Origin: Aradus depressus | Taxonomy: Eukaryota > Arthropoda > Insecta > Hemiptera > Aradidae | Length of the DNA stretch: 64,000 nt | Direction of reading: 5' to 3' | Assembly: GCA_963662175.1 (NCBI GenBank) | Contig: OY759215.1 | Coordinates: 22,371,079 to 22,435,078 of the forward strand | In this document: one piece after another, positions 11,325-21,570 of the stretch | Position numbering within the stretch: the first letter of the stretch is position 1 | Layout of the letters: each line of letters begins with the position of its first letter | Made by a program: the position numbers and the translations under genes | The notes under the pieces: generated by a model | Seen by the model: only the letters and a program-made list of their open reading frames with translations | Told to the model about the DNA's origin: nothing | Database searches by the model: none

Positions 11325-12439
11325 ATATTACCTTATAAGCAGTGTTTGTGAACAATTAAAATAATTTTTTTTAAATAAAAGTTATTCCGAATGATTCGTA
11401 TTTTTAATAAAATTGAAGAATAAAACGGGCACTCGACAACTTGACGTTTATTAGGTAAATGCGTCAGATATGGAAGGTTAGTTAATTTGTCCCCTCCTTT
11501 CCTCCTGTCTAAAAATGTTAAATGTCCCAAAAGATGAACCCATGAAAGTGATGGGTTAGCATGCTATCGTCTGAAGGAGTTTCCTGAATGAGGTTGTTGA
11601 TCCCAGTTTTCCAGAGGAGCGGACGGAGTTGTTATGCAAGTTGGCCTATTGTGCAGAGGACGGGGCTGGGTACAATGGAGATATTGTCCCTGGAATGGCC
11701 CCTATTTAACAAACAGACAGACCTGCTGCCCTCGACACTGATATATCCAACAGGGTAACAAACCACTAAGCCAACACTTCAAGCTATGTTCTCCTCATAT
11801 TTCAACTTGGTGCACTTTATACAAATGTTAACTTACATCTTCACAGTCCTGTTGTCAACGTGAAAATCAGAAAATATATAATTTGTTATTTTTATCTTGG
11901 GGTTTAATGTGCATATATATACTTCATCTATGAGAAGGGATGCACTATTGGATGACCGCACGGCTCTCTGCTGGTCGTCTAAAATTTTACTATAATTTAA
12001 ATAATCAAATTATTATAAAATTATTTGTGAGTCTCAGGATCCGAAACCAGGATCTTCAGAATCAGGATGAGTGTTTACCAATAGTGTGTTGAGGATTATA
12101 GATCGATAGAGTTTTGTGAAATAGCAGTTTTTTTTTAAATTTTAATCCAACAAATAGTTTTGTAGAATTGGTAATAGAAAATATCGAGTCATGAGCACAT
12201 ATTCCAGAGAACATTTTTATATTTGGTGGCAGGGTTTTGTATGGTGGAAATAAACGAAATATTTATAAATAGGGATGAAATGAATATTCAATTACAAAAT
12301 ATGTATATGACAATTAAGGTTTGATGGAGCCTCGCGCTGAATGAAGGATTACCATTGAAATATATTTTACCTGTTCCAAACGTTTCAGCTGAACTTATTC
12401 AAACTTTCGACGTACAGCACAGCAATCAACAGAGCGCTT
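11325..12439. other. No gene recognised
   Basis: A moderately GC-containing patch at 11560-11780 gives no convincing frame. The rest is A+T-rich. Confidence 0.45.
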
Positions 12440-12527
12440 AACAGAAACGTCTCAATAAATACACGACACAATTCAGTATCTTTACAGCCGTTTCCATAGT
12501 AAATTACATGTGCATTCACGCACTTGT
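12440..12527 (+). pseudogene. Jockey-like fragment, left of nested insertion
   Basis: 'acacgacacaattcag' and 'tttacagccgtttcca' closely follow the ORF2 tail at 33226-33270. It is separated from a Jockey 3'-type sequence at 13246-13310 by the R1-like insertion. Confidence 0.6.
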
Positions 12528-12539
12528 CATTATATTATT

Positions 12540-13236
12540 CTATATTGTTTTCGGGTGCACCTTGCACGTGTCCAACACGTGAGCTCGGGATCAGATCATT
12601 TTTCTGCTCTCGCCAGGAGCCGATGAACCTGCTGAACACTGGGTAGACGGTCTCCGTCACCAGCTGCCGCAGATACAGTTCTTGGTATGATCCGATTCCA
12701 CGAATCAACTCACCCTTGCCCAGTAGTACAGCGAGCATTCGAGGACACGTTCAGCAATCTCGATGCCCTCACATGAACAGTTTTGGTTGTTCTTCCACCT
12801 AAAAAAAAAAGAGTTTGATGTTAAAATCTCCGTGACTTGGTTATAGTCTGGCTGTACTCACGTCGAGTCTAGGCGTACCTTAACGTCCGGAAGGTCCGTC
12901 GTATGGCCATCCGTTGTTGCGATTTTCCCATAATCCATTCCTGGGTATGAGCTCATCAATATCTGCTTCTAAGGGCATATCGCGCCTACAGAAGTACGAG
13001 GCAACAGCTACATCCAAGGCCTATAGGATGGGAGCTCCCGTCAGTTCCTGTACGGTGTAGCACATCCGTTGAGACAGTTCGATAGGTCCTTATAACCCAT
13101 AAAAGTGCTCCTCTCTGGGCTTGCAATACAATGTGATGCGCTGCCATTTTGTGGGGCGATGCCATCAACTAACGCAGTAGCCGAGGCCCCACGTCGCGCT
13201 GGATACTCGCACTGTTTTCAAAACTTGCCTTAGTAC
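12540..13236 (-). mobile_element. R1-clade-like LINE fragment, nested, with 9-bp target duplication
   Basis: The minus strand carries ORF2 pieces of an R1-type retrotransposon. At about 13050-13170 one frame reads LQAQRGALLWVIRTYRTVST, the block after the RT thumb in R1 elements (family form: QRxALLxVxxAYRTVS). At about 12740-12800 another frame shows C-S-C...ERVLECSLY, matching the zinc knuckle CxCG...ExAEHVLxECPxY. This is followed at 12560-12735 by LIRGIGSYQELYLRQLVTE and YPVFSRFIGSWR, typical of the R1 C-terminus. Frames are broken and the palm domain is missing. The fragment is bounded by 'tatattatt' at 12531-12539 and again at 13237-13245, a 9-bp target-site duplication, and sits between two Jockey-like pieces. 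No poly(A) tail is visible at the 3' end (12540). Confidence 0.75.
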
Positions 13237-13245
13237 TATATTATT

Positions 13246-13320
13246 TTAAAATTTGCTGCGTCTGGATGGCTTTCCTCTCTCACGCCCCCAATACATTTTT
13301 CTTCATCCTGGGGGGATTAA
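13246..13320 (+). pseudogene. Jockey-like 3' end, right of nested insertion
   Basis: 'ggatggctttcctctctcac' parallels 'gggtggccttcctctctcac' at 33482 in the Jockey-like tail there. It continues the fragment at 12440-12527. Confidence 0.5.
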
Positions 13321-14010
13321 AAATGTGAATGCTGTCTATCAGGCTCTGCGTAACAAATTGACCTTAGCATGGAATCTGACACCATTTTATTGAATCTGTC
13401 ATCACATTTTATACGTTCCTTGGAAATTTTTTCTACATGCCCAAGGGGTTTGGGAATGAGACACTAGCTCTCCAGGGCATCCCTCCTTGGATCCCTCTGG
13501 AAAATAAATTGTATATCATTATGTAAATCCCGTGGGGTATGATATTATCAATTCAGTACTGGGATAGGAGGCAGCGTGCTGTTATATATAACTAAAGTAA
13601 TCACCCGACTATGTACTCTGCATATAGTGGTTATATGTAGCGTCCCATCCTCCTGTACATAGTTCAACATATGGGCGGTAATCAATTCTTCTTATCGTAC
13701 CATATGCTGTCTAATTTATATGCCAAACAGTGTTTAAAACATCTCAATATTTTATGAGAAATTTAACCTCCCTAGCTCCTGTTATAATATCTAATGAACA
13801 ATAATAAACTGTCTCCATTATAGTTGTATTAGTTTTCTTTATTCAAGAACAATAACCGGAAAATCTTAGGACTTGTTTACACTTGGGGAGGGGAAAAAGT
13901 TGTCATTTATCGGGGCCCGTATTCAGCCAAATTCTAATCATTGTTAAGATACTTTAGTTAGACGTCTAGCCCGGTTGTATATGAAGTTGTTAGGAAGTTA
14001 TTACGGCTCA
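13321..14010. other. No gene recognised
   Basis: No motif-bearing frame and no repeat match noticed, apart from simple A+T-rich sequence. Confidence 0.4.
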
Positions 14011-14011
14011 T

Positions 14012-14162
14012 AAAATGTAAAGAAAAAACGTATGTTTTAAAAAAAATATTGTCTATTTCACAAATATATATAATATGGGAGTACTTTCGGTATTGCTACC
14101 ATCTTCAGCCACGACTCAACAAATACTTTTTTAAAAGACATACGTTTTTCTTTACTTTTTAT
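14012..14162. mobile_element. Inverted-repeat element of ~150 bp
   Basis: 'aaagaaaaaacgtatgtttt' at about 14018 and its near-complement 'agacatacgtttttcttta' at about 14137 form arms of about 30 bp around a unique centre. A small MITE is likely. The superfamily is not assigned. Confidence 0.5.
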
Positions 14163-14198
14163 TAAGTGTTTCACAATATCTCTGCAAAAAATGTTGTG

Positions 14199-14260
14199 TC
14201 ATAACGGCTCATGCCTGGGCCTTAACTAAGGAGTCATATCGCCCACTACCAAAGCGTTTT
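14199..14260 (-). mobile_element. SINE-A 3' fragment
   Basis: 'ggctcatgcctgggccttaa' and 'catatcgcccactacca'. Confidence 0.65.
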
Positions 14261-14449
14261 TTCTGCTATAATAATTACTAATTTATTTTGAGTTTGTATA
14301 GATTAAATATGAAAAAAAAACAATCTAATAAAAATTATTTTATTAATTATGTACATTTCCAGAGGATTAAATAATCCATGTTACTTTCTTGCCGATTTGG
14401 CATAGAAATAGCTACTAGGGTAGTAGAGTCTCCTTTACCTTGTTAGTGT

Positions 14450-14715
14450 TAGTTATTGCAACTCATGCTTTATCTTCGAGGTCATATCGCCTACTACCAA
14501 AGAACTCTTTGATCGCTCTCATGAGCCCCACTCTACTGTGAAGTTCTAAATTTTCCCTACCCAGGTTTATTCACCAAGGGTAGGGATCTTTAATTAGTAG
14601 TGACATTGTATAGGCTTGGGACCTTCATTTGACGTTCCATCCAAAGGTCGACGTGCTCAAGGTTTTTATCATCTCCCAGATAAAAACCTAAGAACCTCAG
14701 CGGGTTTCGAAAATG
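14450..14715 (-). mobile_element. SINE-A, head degraded
   Basis: The body is conserved ('gtcatatcgcctactacc', 'gagccccactctactgtg', 'caccaagggtagggatct'). The 3' end carries the alternative tail of CTAA-type repeats ('agtgttagttatt'). Confidence 0.85.
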
Positions 14716-15068
14716 GTGGAAGTGAATTTAGAGGACCTTGAAACGTGAAAATATTCAATTTCTTATCTTCTACTTCGAAACGTGTCTACAGTTAGATCTG
14801 AGGGTAGGATAATACTGCTGACAAGGATGTAACAAGATGTCGGGCTCCCTTCTGGCCAGCCAGCAGCCAGCCTGTCATGTAATCCTCACGTTGAGGTTGA
14901 GAAGGGTCTGGAGACCTGCCATTCCAGCAACGGTCTAACTCTCCTTAATTGATGGCCCTGTTCCCCATCTTACATATAAGTACATGGCATGTACGATTGT
15001 CCATTTGTTTGGACTTAAGAGGGACACATTTTGGAGTAACATGACGTATTCATGCCTTAACAATGGAG
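14716..15068. other. No gene recognised
   Basis: Unassigned sequence between two SINE-A copies. No convincing frame. Confidence 0.4.
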
Positions 15069-15069
15069 A

Positions 15070-15290
15070 ATTAGCTATTGTGTGTACGAAGTCATATCGC
15101 CTACTATCAGAGCGCACTTTTGTTGCTTTGATGGAGATGAGCCACACTCTACTGTGGGAGTCTTAAATGTTGCCTACACGAGCTTAGATTCCTAGGGTAG
15201 GGTTCTTTAAATTCGTTAAAGACCTGACATAGTAGAGATTTTACCACCTCCCAGGTCAAACCAAAATCCTAGTAACTCTAGAGCAATATT
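15070..15290 (-). mobile_element. SINE-A, partial
   Basis: 'aagtcatatcgcctactatc', 'ccacactctactgtgggagt' and 'ttaccacctcccaggt' identify the body. The tRNA-like head is missing. Confidence 0.8.
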
Positions 15291-15487
15291 TATTTTCCTG
15301 TTACATATGTTACAGACATAAAACGAAATTTTGACAAATTGTGTTTTGTCTGGACGATTGTGGAAACTTATGATAAATAAAAAAAACAAATGTTGAACTG
15401 ATTCCACGTCTACTTTGTGAAAATTCATATTGTGAAGGATAAAAGAATACACACACACACTACTTATCAATATTTTCACTATATTGG

Positions 15488-16007
15488 TCAAAATTATACG
15501 ACTATTGTTTCGCCTCTTACGGCATTATCAAGTGAACTAAACCAAGAGTTCTGCTGAACTAATTACAAGGCAGCACAAACAAGATCATAAATTAGGCAAC
15601 GTGACAACAGTACCTGTAAATAACTAGTGTAGATGATAACTACAGACCAGGTGATAAATAGAAACATTGCAAATTACATTAATGTCATTTTTAAGTCTAA
15701 CCTAGCGTAGTGCTTTGGTCGCATGGTCTCACCATGGTTTGCGGGTTCGAATCCCTCCCGGGAGTGAGTTTTATTTAATAGATAGAACTCCCTCCCGGGG
15801 CCATGGATGTCGTAAATAACTAGATACACAGTGACATGACTACATAAGGCCAAAAAAAAGTATTAAAAAAAAAAGTCTAACCTAAAATAAGAGAATAGAG
15901 AAAATTATTGAATATAGAATAATGTATTCCTAATCTATTGGTAGTTTAGTTCACTTGATAATGCCGTAAGAGGCGAAACTATAGTCGCTATAGTACAGTA
16001 ATTTTGA
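15488..16007. mobile_element. DNA-transposon-like element with ~55-bp inverted termini
   Basis: The left end, 15488-15545, contains 'gtttcgcctcttacggcatt' and 'atcaagtgaactaaac'. The right end, about 15945-16007, is the near-complement. The arms extend outward to 'gtcaaaatta'. About 400 bp of non-coding DNA lies between, into which a SINE-B copy (15706-15855) has inserted. No transposase is present, so it is non-autonomous. Confidence 0.65.
15706..15855 (+). mobile_element. SINE-B copy, nested
   Basis: Plus-orientation copy with 'gctttggtcgcatggtctca', the B box 'gggttcgaatccct', 'ctcccggggccatgga' and the tail 'gtaaataactagata'. It lies inside the inverted-terminus element at 15488-16007. 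Confidence 0.8.
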
Positions 16008-16069
16008 CATACATTTAGCCTAATGATTACAAATGACATGAAAATGTTAATTAAAGTTAAATCGGAAGA

Positions 16070-16460
16070 TCAAAAGATGGTACAGGCGAGAAAGCAGCTA
16101 AGCATAACTCTCTACTACTTAAGGCAAGAGCTGTGTTCAGAATACAATAACATAGAATGGGACTTGATAGAAGATGACATCAGGAGGAAAGTTTAGTAAA
16201 GAAGAAACTACAGAAATTAATAGAAAAGAAAGAGGAAGAAGAAAAGAGGAGTGAAGAAACGTAGAAAGATACTTTCAAATTCTATAAAAAAAGTAAGGAC
16301 AAAGGAGGGAAACACTTTACTGGAAAGTGGCTTGAAGCACTGCGTCAAGAAAAGAACAAACAAGAAACAGTTGAAATGTTTGGAAACCAAAGTGGATCCT
16401 ATACTCAAGAAGAGCAACGAGATCAAAACGAATTCACTCTCTGCAAAAAAATAAAATAAT
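16070..16460 (+). pseudogene. Lys-rich coding-like remnant, unidentified
   Basis: Two adjoining pieces look coding-like. One, at about 16090-16195, has acidic and amphipathic composition (QELCSEYNNIEWDLIEDD). The other, 16251-16454, is a very basic 67-codon frame. Stops separate them. It could be a remnant of a transposon ORF1 or a coiled-coil protein; no family is recognised. The purine-rich composition could also produce this by chance. Confidence 0.25.
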
Positions 16461-16489
16461 TTTACAACGAAGGAAGAGGCAACAGCCTT

Positions 16490-16740
16490 GAACCTTATGG
16501 GGTTTTGAGTTTACGTATAAAATTTTGTTTTGGGACATTCATTACAACTCCAGTTATTAGAGTTTTTGTGTTGTTGAACCCTAGTCCCTCCTCCCCATGG
16601 GTTTCGGATACACATATAAAATTTCGGCTCGGTATATTGATTCTATCGTGTTCAGAGACGCATACTTTTTTTTTTTAATTTTTGGAATCTTGGTGTCGGA
16701 AAACATGAAATTTCAGTGAAAATTCAACTTCGAATTTCTG
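16490..16740 (+). repeat. Repeat K copy with right end
   Basis: It contains 'cattacaactccagttatta', 'ggatacacatataaaatttc', 'tctatcgtgttcagagacgc' and 'ggaatcttggtgtcggaaaa'. The last two blocks recur in complement near 35575-35640. Confidence 0.65.
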
Positions 16741-16819
16741 ACGGATTAGATTATTTTTTCCTATACCTCATATAGATGGGAAAGGAATAGATAAAGGTGA
16801 AGAGATTAAATTAAATAAA

Positions 16820-17060
16820 AATAAATAAGTAGAGATAGATAAACTTTTTATTGCACAAAAGATAACAACCTTTATGGCAATGAGTGTGTTTTTTTTGTTG
16901 TTTTTTTACAAAATAAATATTCTTATAGTTATATAAAATAAAAAAATATCTGTATATAGAAATGTAACAAATAAGCAATATAGTAACTAAATAAAAATAT
17001 ACTAATAATATTAAAATAATAAATATGGACATGCTCTTTAATATAAATAGTGCAAGCAAC
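16820..17060 (-). mobile_element. LINE 3' UTR, same family as 42666-43234
   Basis: On minus the end reads 'cttttgtgcaataaaaagtt' followed by a TCTA-type tail. The LINE tail at 42666-43234 ends 'cttttgtgcaataaaagttt' and the same tail. Upstream is low-complexity and no coding part remains. Confidence 0.6.
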
Positions 17061-17347
17061 TAGGTCACAAAAATGAAAAAAAACTAAATAAGACCTTTGA
17101 TAAGGGAAACTAGTAAAATAGTTGTAACAAAAATAAATAAATAGAAAAAGGTTTTATTTCACCAGCTCAACAAAAATGTATGTTATACTGGTGTGGTGAG
17201 TGTAACGTGAGGCACTGAATAAATAAAATATCTCTAAATTATTCACTACACTTTATTTACATTAATATTAATTTAATGTAGGTATTTTAATAATTGCAAG
17301 TTTTGGCCCATTTTGGTCTCATTCTATTTATTTTATTTTCTCTTCAT

Positions 17348-19312
17348 TTAGAAATACAATATTTCATCCATCAGGACATTTTCAAGTACAAACTGAAAAA
17401 TATTACATAGATCACCACCTTCCTGCCACTCCCTAATTGTCCTGGCCCTCTCTGGCTCTGCTGGACCAGGGCTGGCCCCCGCGTCCTGATAGAAGACCCG
17501 GTTTCCCCTGCGGTCGAAGCGCTGCACCACCTCTTCCACCTGAACCGGGTCTTGTTTCCTTTTGAAGTGTCGCGTACGCTCCCGTGCCAGTAGGTCAATG
17601 GGGGGCAGCCCAGCAATTACATAGGCAGCGTCGCCAGAAACTGTTCGGTAGGCGCATGCGACTCTCAGTGCGCTTCGCCTGTGAGCGGGGGCGATCAGCC
17701 TCAGGTATGAGGGAATCCTCGTTGCATCTGCCCATGTCGGGGCCCCGTGCAGAAGGATGGATGTGCTGACTCCTGCCAGCAGTCTTCTCCTGCTCTGCCT
17801 AGGGCCACCGACGTTGGGCAGAATTCTCGAAATCGCCGCCGATGTCCTGGTGGCCTTCGCTCCCACGTATCTGAGGTGCTCCCTAAAAGTGAGCCTCTGA
17901 TCCAGCATTACTCCCAGGTACCTGATTGCCGGTTGGGTCTCGATGGTATAACCCTGGAAGGTCAGTGACATGTTGGTTCTGGCCTTCCTCCCGGTGAAGA
18001 GTACTGCATCCGTCTTGTGGATGGCCAGGGAAAGGCCCACAGAGCTCATCCAATGGTGTATCCGCTCCATGGCAGCCTGGAATTTGCGTTCCAGGTTTTC
18101 CAGATCATCAGCCACTATGACGATCCCTACATCGTCAGCATACGCCACCAAGGTAAGGTCTTCTGGCATTGGCAGGCTCAGCAAGCCATTGTACAGGATG
18201 TTCCACAGTGTGGGGCCAAGGACTGACCCTTGTGGAACTCCTGTAGTGACCTTGAATTCCCTGGTTCCGTCAGTGGTGTCCGCGAACAGCATCCTCTCGC
18301 TTAGGTAGTTCCTGATGATCTTCATCAGGTACCTGGGGATCTTGAAGTCCCGTAAGAGGCTCTCCCAGATCTTGTCCCACCGAGCCGAGTTGAACGCATT
18401 GCTGATGTCCAACGTGCCCATAAGGCAGTGCTTCCGGTTCCTTAGCGTCCCGGTTATTGCTGCACACACCAGATTCTTCACCTCTTCCACTGCATCTGTT
18501 GTTGACCTCCCTGGTCGAAACCCGTACTGATTGTCGGTTAGGCCGGCCTCCACATGCTCGCGCAACCTCTCGTGGATGATGCCTTCCAGCACCTTCCCCG
18601 CTGTATCAAGGAGGCAGAGGGGTCTATATGCCGAGGGATCACCTGGGGGCTTTCCCGGCTTCGGGATCAGGACAAGACGTTGCCTTTTCCATCGACCAGG
18701 GAAAACCCCCGCTCTCAAACACTTATCGTACACGTCAGCGAAGACCATTGGCCTGGCCTTCATTGCTGCTTTCAGGGCTCGGTTTGGGATTCTATCCAGC
18801 CCGGGTGCCTTGTTGGCACCGACGTGTCGACAGGCTCTTTCAATTTCCTCTCTTGTGACAGGGGGGATGTCGTTTGGCCCGCCTTCATCCATCTCTAATG
18901 TTGCCACGTCGCTGCAGGGGAAGAGGTATTCCACGATGTTCTGGACCTCCCCTGGCTCCATCTTTGGCTGGCTCTTGTGGAGCTTCTTGGTCACGATCTT
19001 GTAGGCCCTACCCCTTGGGTCTGCGTTCAACTCGGCACACAGCTCCGTCCAGCAGGTTCTCTTGCTCTTCTGAATCTCCTTGCGCAGGTTTCGCCTGGCC
19101 TCGGCGAATTTTTGCCGGAGCACTTCCGCGCTACCCCCATTCCTTTTCCTTGCCCTTTGGTACTGGCGCCTGACGGAGTGGCATTCATTGCGTAGAGCTG
19201 CGATGGTGTCACTCCACCAATATGCCGGTGGGCCCCTGATGCAACCCTTGCTGACTCGCATGGTGACGTCGCACGCACGGGAGAGATAGATATGAACGTC
19301 TAAAATAAACAA
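17348..19312 (-). CDS. R1-clade-like reverse transcriptase, uninterrupted frame
   Basis: A 654-codon open frame holds the RT domain of a non-LTR retrotransposon, the enzyme that copies element RNA into DNA at a nicked target. Order seen: linker after the endonuclease with AYWWSDTIAALR (about 30-41), KAPGLDRIPNRAL (168-180), LVLIPKPGKPPGDPSAYRPL (213-232), QYGFRPGRSTTDAV (262-275), motif A LDISNAF (301-307, catalytic D302), GVPQGSVLGPTLWN (358-371), catalytic YADD (391-394), then YLGVMLDQRLTF, and ALRVACAYRTVSG in the thumb. These are R1-clade signatures. Endonuclease, zinc knuckle and C-terminus are missing. The first ATG in frame is at 19261; the frame opens at a TTG in flanking palindrome sequence and ends in flanking sequence (stop near 17348). 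G+C is clearly higher than in the neighbourhood. No stop or frameshift is present, so the insertion is young or the frame is preserved. Without an endonuclease it is unlikely to move on its own. Confidence 0.85.
   Translation of the reverse strand: MFILDVHIYLSRACDVTMRVSKGCIRGPPAYWWSDTIAALRNECHSVRRQYQRARKRNGGSAEVLRQKFAEARRNLRKEIQKSKRTCWTELCAELNADPRGRAYKIVTKKLHKSQPKMEPGEVQNIVEYLFPCSDVATLEMDEGGPNDIPPVTREEIERACRHVGANKAPGLDRIPNRALKAAMKARPMVFADVYDKCLRAGVFPGRWKRQRLVLIPKPGKPPGDPSAYRPLCLLDTAGKVLEGIIHERLREHVEAGLTDNQYGFRPGRSTTDAVEEVKNLVCAAITGTLRNRKHCLMGTLDISNAFNSARWDKIWESLLRDFKIPRYLMKIIRNYLSERMLFADTTDGTREFKVTTGVPQGSVLGPTLWNILYNGLLSLPMPEDLTLVAYADDVGIVIVADDLENLERKFQAAMERIHHWMSSVGLSLAIHKTDAVLFTGRKARTNMSLTFQGYTIETQPAIRYLGVMLDQRLTFREHLRYVGAKATRTSAAISRILPNVGGPRQSRRRLLAGVSTSILLHGAPTWADATRIPSYLRLIAPAHRRSALRVACAYRTVSGDAAYVIAGLPPIDLLARERTRHFKRKQDPVQVEEVVQRFDRRGNRVFYQDAGASPGPAEPERARTIREWQEGGDLCNIFQFVLENVLMDEILYF
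17413..19285 (-). mobile_element. RT fragment inserted in palindrome P1, 6-bp target duplication
   Basis: The inserted block is defined by comparing the two arms of P1. The uninterrupted right arm reads, in complement, through 'acatagatatgaac', whereas the left arm breaks after 'atagat' (17407-17412) and resumes with 'atagat' (19286-19291). The insert is 1873 bp, truncated at both ends relative to a full R1-type ORF2, with no poly(A) tail or 3' UTR. Confidence 0.85.
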
Positions 19313-19544
19313 TGTTAGTTTAATATCAAAATCGAAATCTTGTTTCTCTTACTTACATTATAACAATCTTCATCTCTTGTTATGCTATGAAACTTTTTTT
19401 TTATAACATAGCGTGTCAAAATCTAATTATATTTCCAACATCTTAATTATGCTTCTGTAAAAAGTATTTCCAAAATATCTTATTTTATATGTTTAATATT
19501 ACTTATATTTATTGAAAAATATCAGAAATCAATGTAAAAATACC

Positions 19545-19568
19545 TATATTTTTTTTTTTGTTAAAAAA
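19545..19568. other. Spacer of palindrome P1
   Basis: About 24 bases, mostly a T run, separate the two arms. Such a short loop would allow a cruciform or long hairpin. Confidence 0.8.
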
Positions 19569-19963
19569 GGTATTTTTACATTGATTTCTGATATTTTTCA
19601 ATAATTATAAGCAATATTAAACATATAAAATGAGATATTTTGGAAATACTTTTTACAGAAGCATAATTAAGATGTTGGAAATATATATTAGATTTTGTCA
19701 CGCTGTGTTATAAAAAAAAGGTTTCATAGCATAACAAGAGATGAAGATTGTTATAACGTAAGTAAGAGAAACAAGATTTAGATTTTGATATTAAACTAAC
19801 ATTGTTAATTTTAGAGGTTCATATCTATGTAATATTTTTCAGTTTGTACTTGAAAATGTCCTGATGTATGAAATATTGTATTTCTAAATGAAGAGAAAAT
19901 AAAATACATAGAATGAGACCAAAATGGGCCAAAACTTGCAATTATTAAAATACCTACATTAAA
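19569..19963 (-). repeat. Right arm of palindrome P1, uninterrupted
   Basis: Near-complement of the left arm with scattered substitutions and short indels. It gives the pre-insertion sequence. In plus orientation it contains a splice-acceptor-like 'ttaattttag' (19805-19814), a short open stretch and AATAAA near 19900, so the duplicated unit may derive from a terminal exon or a retrotransposon 3' end. That last point is inference. Confidence 0.85.
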
Positions 19964-19969
19964 TGAAAT

Positions 19970-20605
19970 TAAGAAGGTCTCTAAAAATCGTATATATTGA
20001 TACGAATTGTCCGAGGTTTGAGGCGTGTTTAGCGATGGGTTGTTCGATAAAAAATTTAAATAAATAGATAGAGAATGAAAATAAATAAATTCTCAAAAAC
20101 CATTTTAATATTATGGCTCGTTTGTAAGAGCATAATCTACTACTAAAAACAATATGAAGGTGGGTGAAATGTTGAGACAGTGATTGAATGGCGGGGTTTG
20201 GTGGTGGTGAAAGTTTTGTGGAGGGTAGAGGGGTGGTTAGACATGACTTAAAGGGAAATTCAATAAGATGGAAGCCACAGGGTCCAATAAAGCCACGATA
20301 ACACGGGGTATTAACACCGCCTTGGGTCTCGCCTCCTTCAGCAACAACTCAATAACACTTTGGATAGACAATAATTTAATTATTTATAGCGTTCTCATAC
20401 CTTAAGGAATCCTGTCAGTCACTCGGCGCCATCGCTTCTTTAAATTCCTCATTGGGATGATTAACGGTACTTCTTCTACTAGCAAATAAAAATAAAGGCA
20501 TGAGCTTGACTTATCCAAAGTGACTAAAGACGGAAAAGGTCTACCCTTTCCTAAAATATTTTTAGTATATTATATATATAGTATATATAAATATATTAAA
20601 ATACA
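19970..20605. other. No gene recognised
   Basis: No motif-bearing frame. A moderately GC-rich patch at 20160-20460 is unassigned. Confidence 0.4.
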
Positions 20606-20606
20606 T

Positions 20607-20896
20607 TTAGTTATTATGACTCGTGACCGGGCCTCAACTACGTTATTATCGCCTACGACCAGAGCACTCTATCTGGTGCACATGAGGCCGACTCTAATAT
20701 AAGAGTCCTAAATTTTGCCTACCTTAAATTTTTATTCATAAGTGTCTTTAACGAGTACCTGACAGCGTACAGGCTCGGGACCATTGCTTAACGTCCCATC
20801 CGAAGGACGGCGTACTTAAGTTTATTTTACCTCCCAAATAAATCAAACTAAGAGGCAGTAAGCAAGCACGCATACCACTAAGCTACCGGCGCCCTT
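20607..20896 (-). mobile_element. SINE-A, near full length
   Basis: The tRNA-like head complement 'accactaagctaccggcgcc' lies at the right, the body ('catccgaaggacggcgtact') in the middle and a 3' end of the CTAA type ('tttagttattatgactcgtg') at the left. The B-box region is deleted. Confidence 0.85.
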
Positions 20897-20954
20897 ATAC
20901 TTACTTATACCAACTCGCTTTTACAGATCACCCTCTCTTTCCTTTTCCCTTCTC

Positions 20955-21235
20955 AAAACATTTCATATTATCATAACTGGGTTTATGAAAGTAATGAATT
21001 GGAAACATAAAATAAGCTCTTACAGTTTTTTTGAAATGATCTTTGATTAGGTCAAAAATATAAGCGTTATCATGGAAAATGTACTTATGCCCCCCTGTGA
21101 AGTGGCCTCAATTTTCGTAAGATTTAGGTCAACATTTAATCAGATCTAAGCTAGCACATGTGACTTATGTTAGAGTGCTCGCAAAATTCTAATCAAATAT
21201 ATACATACATCTGATCATCGCCGGAAGACATACTC
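20955..21235 (-). repeat. Repeat R, minus orientation
   Basis: Complement of the repeat R blocks: 'gatttaggtcaacatttaat', 'cagatctaagctagcacatg', 'gactta', 'agagtgctcgcaaaattcta'. It matches 57265-57612, which has the same orientation. Confidence 0.55.
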
Positions 21236-21299
21236 AACGGACCTTGAATCATGAAAATACGTCTCGGATTGAAAAAAAAAAAATTGATGGGATTTTCTT

Positions 21300-21365
21300 A
21301 AGATGATAATATACTGTATATTATATACTATATATATATTATATATACATATATACTGTAGATAT
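21300..21365. repeat. TA-rich microsatellite
   Basis: Imperfect TA/ATAC iterations ('tactatatatatattatata'). Confidence 0.8.
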
Positions 21366-21388
21366 AAGAAAGTAATAAAATATAAGTG

Positions 21389-21570
21389 ATGTTGTCATAG
21401 CAGGACTTTCTTATACGAACCATTTTTACAGAATACATTCTCTGTCTCTCTCTCTCCTCTTGTAATCACTTTATTACTGGAATTACTAAGTATAAGAAAG
21501 TCACTCTCAGAATTACGTTATATAATGAAAGAAAGAATACCGCTGACACCAACATATTACTTTTTATAGA
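21389..21570. mobile_element. MITE-M, left part, interrupted
   Basis: It begins 'catagcaggactttcttata' and runs through 'ttactggaattactaagtat' and 'aatgaaagaaagaataccgc'. The other half should mirror it but is replaced by a LINE fragment. The terminal 'gtataagaaagtccta' reappears at 22199-22214. Confidence 0.7.

Larger units (their letters stand above)
17273..19544 (+). repeat. Left arm of large palindrome P1, interrupted
   Basis: The arm is 17273-17412 plus 19292-19544 and is the near-complement of 19569-19963. Removing the RT insertion (17413-19285) and one copy of the 6-bp duplication leaves about 393 bp, against 395 bp in the right arm. Landmarks are 'gcaagttttggcccattttg', 'tgaaaaatattacatagat' and 'tatttccaacatcttaatta'. 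Confidence 0.9.

Noticed and set aside
17584..19289. Several plus-strand open frames of 60-157 codons
   Set aside because: They are antisense shadows of the G+C-rich RT frame on minus and show no family motifs.
19569..19963. Host terminal exon duplicated in P1
   Set aside because: The acceptor-like 'attttag' and AATAAA exist on the arm, but such motifs are common in A+T-rich DNA and no upstream exon was found; kept only as a remark.
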